Part shown: piece by piece, positions 5,619-5,825 of the stretch | Layout: each line of letters opens with the position of its first letter | How positions within the stretch are numbered: the stretch's first letter is position 1 | Origin: an uncultured Burkholderiales bacterium | Lineage (GTDB): Bacteria; Pseudomonadota; Gammaproteobacteria; Burkholderiales; Burkholderiaceae_D | Reading direction: 5' to 3' | NCBI GenBank assembly: GCA_903904635.1 | Contig: CAIVDH010000435.1 | Coordinates: 1 to 5,825 of the forward strand | DNA: 5,825 bases | Position numbers and translations under genes: made by a program | The notes under the pieces: generated by a model | What the model saw: the letters and a program-made list of their open reading frames with translations, nothing else | The model's database searches: none | Told to the model about the DNA's origin: nothing

Positions 5619-5652
5619 AATAGTCTTTGATTCTTTAGGCAATCTAGTAAAG

Positions 5653-5678
5653 CGCTCTGAAAACAGAGCGTTTTTTTT
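5653..5678 (+). terminator. Intrinsic terminator after the carbonic anhydrase gene
   Basis: CGCTCTG (5653-5659) pairs with CAGAGCG (5664-5670) around an AAAA loop, followed by eight T residues. The stem can extend through the upstream A residues into the T-run. It lies 34 bases after the stop. The opposite strand has only a short T-run, so it acts mainly on plus-strand transcription. Confidence 0.93.
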
Positions 5679-5753
5679 GTCAGGTAGATTTCATTATTAC
5701 GTGAGCCATTCTTCTCAGCTCATGCGCAACCTTGTCTTATCAAATACGGTTGT

Positions 5754-5825
5754 TTATTTCTTTTTGCCAGACTCTTTTTTATCGTCAGTCGGCTTAGGCG
5801 GTGGCGGTGCAGTGCCATAGAGGAG
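5754..5825 (-). CDS. C-terminal end of a Pro/Lys-rich protein (partial)
   Basis: Reading in from the right edge on the minus strand, 23 codons are open and stop at TAA (5756-5754). The peptide contains YGTAPPPPKPTDDKKESGKKK, a low-complexity tail of four prolines followed by alternating acidic and lysine-rich residues. Such tails are common on bacterial envelope and nucleic-acid-binding proteins and do not identify a family. The gene converges on the carbonic anhydrase gene with the plus-strand terminator between them. No clear terminator for this gene is visible in 5679-5753. The reading is supported by protein-like composition and a sensible convergent layout, but most of the gene is outside the window. 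Confidence 0.6.
   Translation of the reverse strand, partial: LLYGTAPPPPKPTDDKKESGKKK

Noticed and set aside
5587..5820. 77-codon plus-strand open frame at the right end
   Set aside because: It begins inside the carbonic anhydrase gene and runs straight through the strong terminator at 5653-5678, so it is unlikely to be expressed.

Overview
The window looks like chromosomal DNA of a flagellated Gram-negative bacterium, most likely a proteobacterium. It carries a flagellar stator gene, a probable lipoprotein and two proteins with Sec signal peptides. Base composition is moderate, with AT-rich intergenic gaps. The small secreted Adhesin_E-like protein and the spermidine-synthase-like protein recall Betaproteobacteria, whereas the MotA sequence recalls the alphaproteobacterial type. 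Both impressions come from memory of the families, so I do not name a genus. No tRNA, rRNA, CRISPR array or insertion sequence is visible.

Layout. Bases 1-326 hold the possible tail of an upstream gene, then an AT-rich gap with a flagellar-type promoter candidate and a short open frame that ends exactly at the motA start. motA (327-1190, +) is complete, has no motB beside it, and is followed by an intrinsic terminator nested inside a larger inverted repeat. Next comes a DCC/DUF393 thiol-disulfide oxidoreductase (1267-1635, +). It converges on, and overlaps by 6 bp, a two-gene minus-strand operon: an unrecognised single-pass membrane protein (2421-2954) and a multi-pass HTTM (vitamin-K-carboxylase-like) protein (1630-2421), joined by a TAATG stop/start. 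A gap of about 200 bp (2955-3161) separates this operon from a divergent plus-strand run: a small putative lipoprotein (3162-3557), an Adhesin_E-like secreted protein (3622-4002), a spermidine-synthase-like Rossmann protein overlapping it by 11 bp (3992-4747), and a periplasmic alpha-class carbonic anhydrase (4872-5618) closed by a strong terminator. The last 72 bases are the C-terminal end of a minus-strand gene.

How the genes fit together. Most are independent units. The best candidate for a linked system is the DCC, HTTM and small membrane protein cluster: a CxxC redox protein beside an integral membrane protein of the gamma-carboxylase-like fold suggests a membrane redox or modification module, but its substrate is unknown. 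The carbonic anhydrase keeps its zinc histidines but has changed two normally conserved second-shell residues.
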